This document shows positions 31,921 through 34,906 of a stretch of 34,906 bases of DNA, one piece after another. A program made the translations under genes and the position numbers. The first letter of the stretch is position 1, and the number at the start of each line of letters is the position of its first letter. The notes under the pieces were generated by a model. The model did no database searches. It was not told where the DNA came from and was given only the letters and a program-made list of their open reading frames with translations. The DNA is from Anoxybacillus pushchinoensis (lineage in GTDB: Bacteria > Bacillota > Bacilli > Bacillales > Anoxybacillaceae). The DNA lies in contig NZ_FOJQ01000026.1 in assembly GCF_900111795.1 (NCBI RefSeq), positions 1 through 34,906 of the forward strand. The letters run 5' to 3'.

Positions 31921-32700
31921 GTGAAAAAAACGATCATGTTGCTTTTTTTCTTTTTATGTTTTCCGCTTAGTCAAGTTGATGCGATGTCATGGGGGTTTAA
32001 GCGAAGTGAAAATCATCTTCCTCCTTCTGCTGGAAAACAACTGGACGAATTACTTGCCAAATACGATGCATTTTATTTAGGCGACCCGACGAAAAAACAT
32101 ATTTACTTAACGTTTGATAACGGATATGAAAATGGCTATACAGCGCAAATTTTAGACGTGCTTAAAGAAAAAAACGTTCCTGCGACGTTTTTTGTGACCG
32201 GTCATTATTTACAATCTGCCCCTGATTTAGTCAAACGCATGGTCAATGAAGGGCATATTGTCGGTAACCACTCATGGCACCACCCCGATTTAACGACCGT
32301 CAGCGATGAAAAGTTGCGTGAGGAGCTAGAGATGGTTAGAAAGAAAACAGAACTGTTGACGGGTCAGAAGCATATGCGCTACATGCGTCCTCCACGCGGC
32401 ATTTTTGATGAGCGTACGATGCGTATTGCGCGCGAACTTGGCTATTATCATGTCTTTTGGTCGTTAGCGTTCGTCGATTGGCACGTTCACGATCAAAAAG
32501 GTTGGTTGTATGCCTACAATCACGTCATGAAACAAATTCATCCGGGTGCCATTATATTGCTGCATACAGTATCCAAAGACAATGCCGATGCGCTTGCTAA
32601 AATTATTGACGATTTGCGAAAAGAAGGATATGTTTTTAAAAGCTTAGACGATTTCATGTTGCAAAAAATCAATGTTCCTACTTGGATTTTCTCCCTTTGA
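31921..32700 (+). CDS. pdaA: Polysaccharide deacetylase PdaA (spore cortex)
   Basis: 259 residues: signal peptide (VKKTIMLLFFFLCFPLSQVD then AMS) and a NodB deacetylase domain with LTFDNGYENGYTAQ (catalytic Asp66), NHSWHHP (metal His117 and His121) and MRPPRGIFDERTM. The Asn after the Asp, in place of the usual second Asp, is typical of PdaA, which deacetylates MurNAc to allow muramic-lactam formation in the spore cortex. The start is GTG 31921 with GGAGGTG upstream; the frame extends back through the fumarase terminator, which is not credible. Length matches B. subtilis PdaA (263). Confidence 0.94.
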   Translation: MKKTIMLLFFFLCFPLSQVDAMSWGFKRSENHLPPSAGKQLDELLAKYDAFYLGDPTKKHIYLTFDNGYENGYTAQILDVLKEKNVPATFFVTGHYLQSAPDLVKRMVNEGHIVGNHSWHHPDLTTVSDEKLREELEMVRKKTELLTGQKHMRYMRPPRGIFDERTMRIARELGYYHVFWSLAFVDWHVHDQKGWLYAYNHVMKQIHPGAIILLHTVSKDNADALAKIIDDLRKEGYVFKSLDDFMLQKINVPTWIFSL

Positions 32701-32725
32701 CGATGTGCAAAGGGATTTGTTTTGA
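32693..32725 (+). terminator. Possible terminator of pdaA
   Basis: CCCTTTG pairs perfectly with CAAAGGG around an eight-base loop and is followed by ATTTGTTTTG. The pdaA stop lies in it. Confidence 0.5.
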
Positions 32726-32752
32726 TACAATGGGAAAGGGGAGAGATGGTAA

Positions 32753-32939
32753 TGATTCATTGTTTGGTCTAGGGCGTCCAAATGTATTCCCGAAAGGAGA
32801 CGTCGGTTTGCAACGGGCGATTGAACGAACATTTCAGCTCGATTATCGCCTGACGATGAAAGAAATGGACGCATTTCAACGAATGTGGGAACCATATGCA
32901 AGCTATGCCGCTTTGTATTTGTGGAGAAGTATAGAATAG
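32753..32939 (+). pseudogene. yfjP: Remnant of DNA-3-methyladenine glycosylase gene (yfjP-type)
   Basis: FGLGRPNVFPKGDVGLQRAI and [18 protein letters not shown] are the C-terminal segments of an AlkA/YfjP-type glycosylase (family form: LGRPDVFPxxDxGLQ; [13 protein letters not shown]). About 60 codons survive of roughly 290, and the helix-hairpin-helix with catalytic Asp is incomplete. A ribosome site (GGGGAGAGATGG) and ATG 32753 remain, but that frame (MIHCLV) meets TAG within seven codons, so an internal deletion seems to have joined the old start to the tail out of frame. Position before the rRNA methyltransferase gene matches yfjP-yfjO of B. subtilis. Confidence 0.8.
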
Positions 32940-32950
32940 GGGAGAGAACG

Positions 32951-34309
32951 ATGCTACAACAAGGACAGCAATTTCCATTAACGATTAAACGATTAGGCAT
33001 TAACGGGGAAGGGGTCGGCTATTTTAAAAAACAAGTGGTGTTCGTTCCAGGAGCGCTTCCAGGAGAAGAAGTCGTCGTTCAAGCGACGAATGTGTACCCA
33101 ACATATACAGAAGGAAAAATGGTGCGCATACGAAAACGCTCCCCTCATCGTGTTAAGCCGCCTTGTCCAGTATATGAACGGTGCGGTGGATGTCAACTGC
33201 AACATCTTGACTATAACGCGCAGCTTGAAGCAAAACGCGATATTGTCATCCAAGCGCTCGAACGCCATAGTCGATTAAATATAGAAGCACTTCATATTCG
33301 TCCGACGATCGGAATGGAAGACCCGTGGCATTATCGCAATAAAAGCCAATTTCAAGTCGGAGTGAAAAAAGGGCGTGTCATCGCTGGACTTTACAGCATG
33401 AATTCGCACGAGCTCGTTGACATTGACCGCTGCCTGATTCAACATGACGCGACTAATCGCGTCACAACGGTCGTGAAAGCGATTTTACAAGATTTGCGCA
33501 TTCCGGTTTATCACGAACGAAAGAAAACAGGTGTTGTGCGCACGATTGTCGCCCGGGTCGGATTTTTTACAGGTGATGTACAATTAGTCATTGTGACAGC
33601 GACGAAAGAACTGCCGCGTAAAGAGCTGTTTGTAGCGGAAGTGAAACGCCGTTTGCCAGAAGTGAAATCGATCGCGCAAAACATTAACGGGCAAAAAACG
33701 TCGCTTATTTTTGGCGATGAAACGATCGTTCTCGCAGGTGAACCGTACATTCAAGAAGTGCTTGGCGATTTTTCATTTGAACTATCCGCCCGCGCTTTTT
33801 TCCAGCTTAATCCGATTCAAACGATCAAGCTATACGACGAAGTAAAAAAAGCAGCAGCACTAACGAAAAACGAACGCGTCGTCGACGCATATTGCGGCGT
33901 CGGCACAATCGGGCTTTGGCTCGCTCGCGAGGCAAAAGAAGTGCGCGGCATGGATACGATCCCCGAAGCGATTGACGATGCGCGCCAAAATGCCGAACGT
34001 CACGGCTTCACCAACGTCACGTATGCGGTTGGAAAAGCGGAAGTATTGTTGCCAAAATGGGTGAAAGAAGGGTGGAAGCCAGACGTCATCGTTGTCGACC
34101 CTCCACGAACAGGCTGCGACAACGCTTTATTAAAAACGATGTTACAAGTGAAACCGAAAACAGTCGTGTACGTTTCTTGTAACCCATCCAGCCTCGCACG
34201 CGACATCAACACCCTTGCAAAGCACTATCACATCGAATACATTCAACCGTTCGATCTTTTTCCACATACGGCGCATGTCGAGAGTGTCGCGAAGTTGGTG
34301 AGGCAGTAA
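32951..34309 (+). CDS. yfjO: 23S rRNA (uracil-5-)-methyltransferase, RlmD/RlmCD family (YfjO)
   Basis: 452 residues: an N-terminal TRAM domain (about 1-60), the iron-sulfur motif [20 protein letters not shown], a central RNA-binding part, and a C-terminal SAM methyltransferase with [28 protein letters not shown] and the catalytic Cys in [13 protein letters not shown]. It makes 5-methyluridine in 23S rRNA; which position is not clear because Bacillus has two paralogues (YefA/RlmCD and YfjO). ATG 32951 has GGGGAGAG upstream; an in-frame start 22 codons earlier lies in the yfjP remnant. Confidence 0.93.
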   Translation: MLQQGQQFPLTIKRLGINGEGVGYFKKQVVFVPGALPGEEVVVQATNVYPTYTEGKMVRIRKRSPHRVKPPCPVYERCGGCQLQHLDYNAQLEAKRDIVIQALERHSRLNIEALHIRPTIGMEDPWHYRNKSQFQVGVKKGRVIAGLYSMNSHELVDIDRCLIQHDATNRVTTVVKAILQDLRIPVYHERKKTGVVRTIVARVGFFTGDVQLVIVTATKELPRKELFVAEVKRRLPEVKSIAQNINGQKTSLIFGDETIVLAGEPYIQEVLGDFSFELSARAFFQLNPIQTIKLYDEVKKAAALTKNERVVDAYCGVGTIGLWLAREAKEVRGMDTIPEAIDDARQNAERHGFTNVTYAVGKAEVLLPKWVKEGWKPDVIVVDPPRTGCDNALLKTMLQVKPKTVVYVSCNPSSLARDINTLAKHYHIEYIQPFDLFPHTAHVESVAKLVRQ

Positions 34310-34383
34310 TGAATGAAAACGATGTCACCATCGAATTGATAGGCAGAAGCTACGAAAAATTGTTTTGGAGAAGCATCCATCGT

Positions 34384-34421
34384 AAAAAAGCACATAACCG
34401 AACATGGTTACGTGCTTTTTT
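34384..34421 (+). terminator. Terminator of the rRNA methyltransferase gene
   Basis: AAAAAAGCAC pairs with GTGCTTTTTT, with inner TAACC/GGTTA pairing and small bulges, ending in a T run. Confidence 0.85.
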
Positions 34422-34438
34422 ATTGATGAAAATGGGGT

Positions 34439-34537
34439 ATGATTACAACGTTGCGGAAGACGGTTTCAAAACACGATGTGAATCAAGTCAAAGAAGACGC
34501 AATGGAAGGAAAGTGTATCGTTCTCGATTTAGGGTAG
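34439..34537 (+). pseudogene. Short gene start apparently cut by the IS110 element
   Basis: ATG 34439 opens 32 codons reading MITTLRKTVSKHDVNQVKED and on to CIVLDLG before TAG 34535-34537, close to where the IS110 left end should be. The composition looks coding and hydrophilic, then hydrophobic, as at the start of a larger fold. I recognise no family. A ribosome site is weak (GGGG one base before the ATG). Either a small gene or the truncated 5' end of a gene whose remainder lies beyond the element. Confidence 0.4.
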
Positions 34538-34596
34538 TGTCAAAAAATTGGTATTATGTCAAGAAGATAGACTCCCATGACAAAAAAATTTCGTCA

Positions 34597-34790
34597 CCAT
34601 CGGAAGGATGAAAACAACCTTCTGTCGAATGGTCTCCTTGCAGCTGGGGTCATGAGGTCGTTGTATCTATGGTACGCAAGAGTCCGAAAGATAGACGGAC
34701 CCCAGTAGCCTGGTGCACCACGGAATGTCGCTCCCGAGTTGGGAAGCACGCAGGATAGAATGCTTCGTCATAGGCTACTGCACCAGCTGA
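34597..34790 (+). ncRNA. Candidate IS110 bridge RNA
   Basis: Three consecutive stem-loops can be drawn. The first uses CCAT/ATGG and GAAGG/CCTTC (34597-34632). The second uses CTGGGGTC (34644-34651) with GACCCCAG (34698-34705), enclosing 46 bases. The third uses TAGCC (34706-34710) with GGCTA (34773-34777), enclosing about 62 bases with an inner TCCC/GGGA hairpin. Stems two and three abut. IS110-group elements encode a bridge RNA in this position with a 5' stem-loop followed by target- and donor-binding internal loops. The length (about 190) is close to the 177 bases known for IS621. Structure is by inspection only. Confidence 0.5.
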
Positions 34791-34818
34791 AGATGAAATG
34801 AAGCAGGGAGGGAAAGCG

Positions 34819-34906
34819 ATGAAGGTATTATATGAACGTTGTTGTGGAGTAGACGTGCATAAAAAATCCATTACCGCTTGTACCATCACCCCTGAAGGAA
34901 AAGAAA
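34819..34906 (+). CDS. IS110-family transposase (recombinase), N-terminal part
   Basis: ATG 34819 with AGGGAGGGAAA upstream starts MKVLYERCCGVDVHKKSITA and continues CTITPEGKE to the window edge. The GVDVHKK segment carries the first acidic residue of the DEDD RuvC-like domain of IS110 recombinases. The rest, including the C-terminal serine-containing Transposase_20 domain, is outside the window, so intactness is unknown. Confidence 0.88.
   Translation, partial: MKVLYERCCGVDVHKKSITACTITPEGKE

Larger units (their letters stand above)
34545..34906 (+). mobile_element. IS110-family element, left part (continues past window end)
   Basis: The transposase begins at 34819 and is preceded by about 270 non-coding bases, a typical long left end of IS110-group elements. 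The left boundary is a guess between about 34538 and 34590; IS110 elements lack long terminal inverted repeats, so it cannot be fixed by eye. Confidence 0.65.

Noticed and set aside
34309-34611. 100-codon ORF overlapping the rRNA methyltransferase stop
   Set aside because: It runs straight through a strong terminator and into the IS110 left end, and its sequence has no coding character after the first codons.

Overview
The window looks like chromosome from a low-GC, thermophile-type Bacillaceae, most like Anoxybacillus or Geobacillus. This is inferred from gene content and from collinearity with Bacillus subtilis (the cysH-cysP-sat-cysC-ylnDEF operon, the yfkK/J/I/H-F-D-AB and pdaA-yfjP-yfjO blocks, and nos). 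Nothing here fixes the species.

Bases 1-7000 are an accessory, partly decayed stretch. Two different IS630-type transposase copies flank a TerC-family gene controlled by a yybP-ykoY (manganese) riboswitch. Then come a paired small-multidrug-resistance efflux operon whose TetR regulator carries an in-frame stop, an MFS transporter, a frameshifted small membrane-protein gene, and the first part of an IS66-type transposase. Next is a 13-residue-repeat coiled-coil gene (minus strand).

Bases 7700-18100 hold a nitric oxide synthase oxygenase, a membrane-anchored chemotaxis receptor, a secreted NlpC/P60 hydrolase with a WalR-type box, a second TerC protein with no riboswitch, a four-domain CoA-disulfide reductase/rhodanese/TusA/DsrE fusion with Rex/Fnr-like palindromes at its promoter, a divergent arginase-fold protein, a feoA-feoB-Cys-rich iron(II) uptake operon behind a Fur-box-like site, and acylphosphatase.

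Bases 18260-23740 are the assimilatory sulfate reduction and siroheme operon on the minus strand: APS reductase, sulfate permease, ATP sulfurylase, APS kinase, then the three siroheme enzymes needed for sulfite reductase. Bases 23890-34310 are mostly conserved Bacillus-type housekeeping genes (LMW phosphatase, BrkB-family protein, MFS transporter, YfkD, radical-SAM YfkAB, class I fumarase, PdaA, 23S rRNA methyltransferase). They include a degenerate HD-GYP gene and the 3' remnant of a DNA glycosylase gene (yfjP).

The window ends inside an IS110-family element. The roughly 200 bases before its transposase fold on paper into three tandem stem-loops, the layout expected of an IS110 bridge RNA. 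This is the most interesting candidate here.
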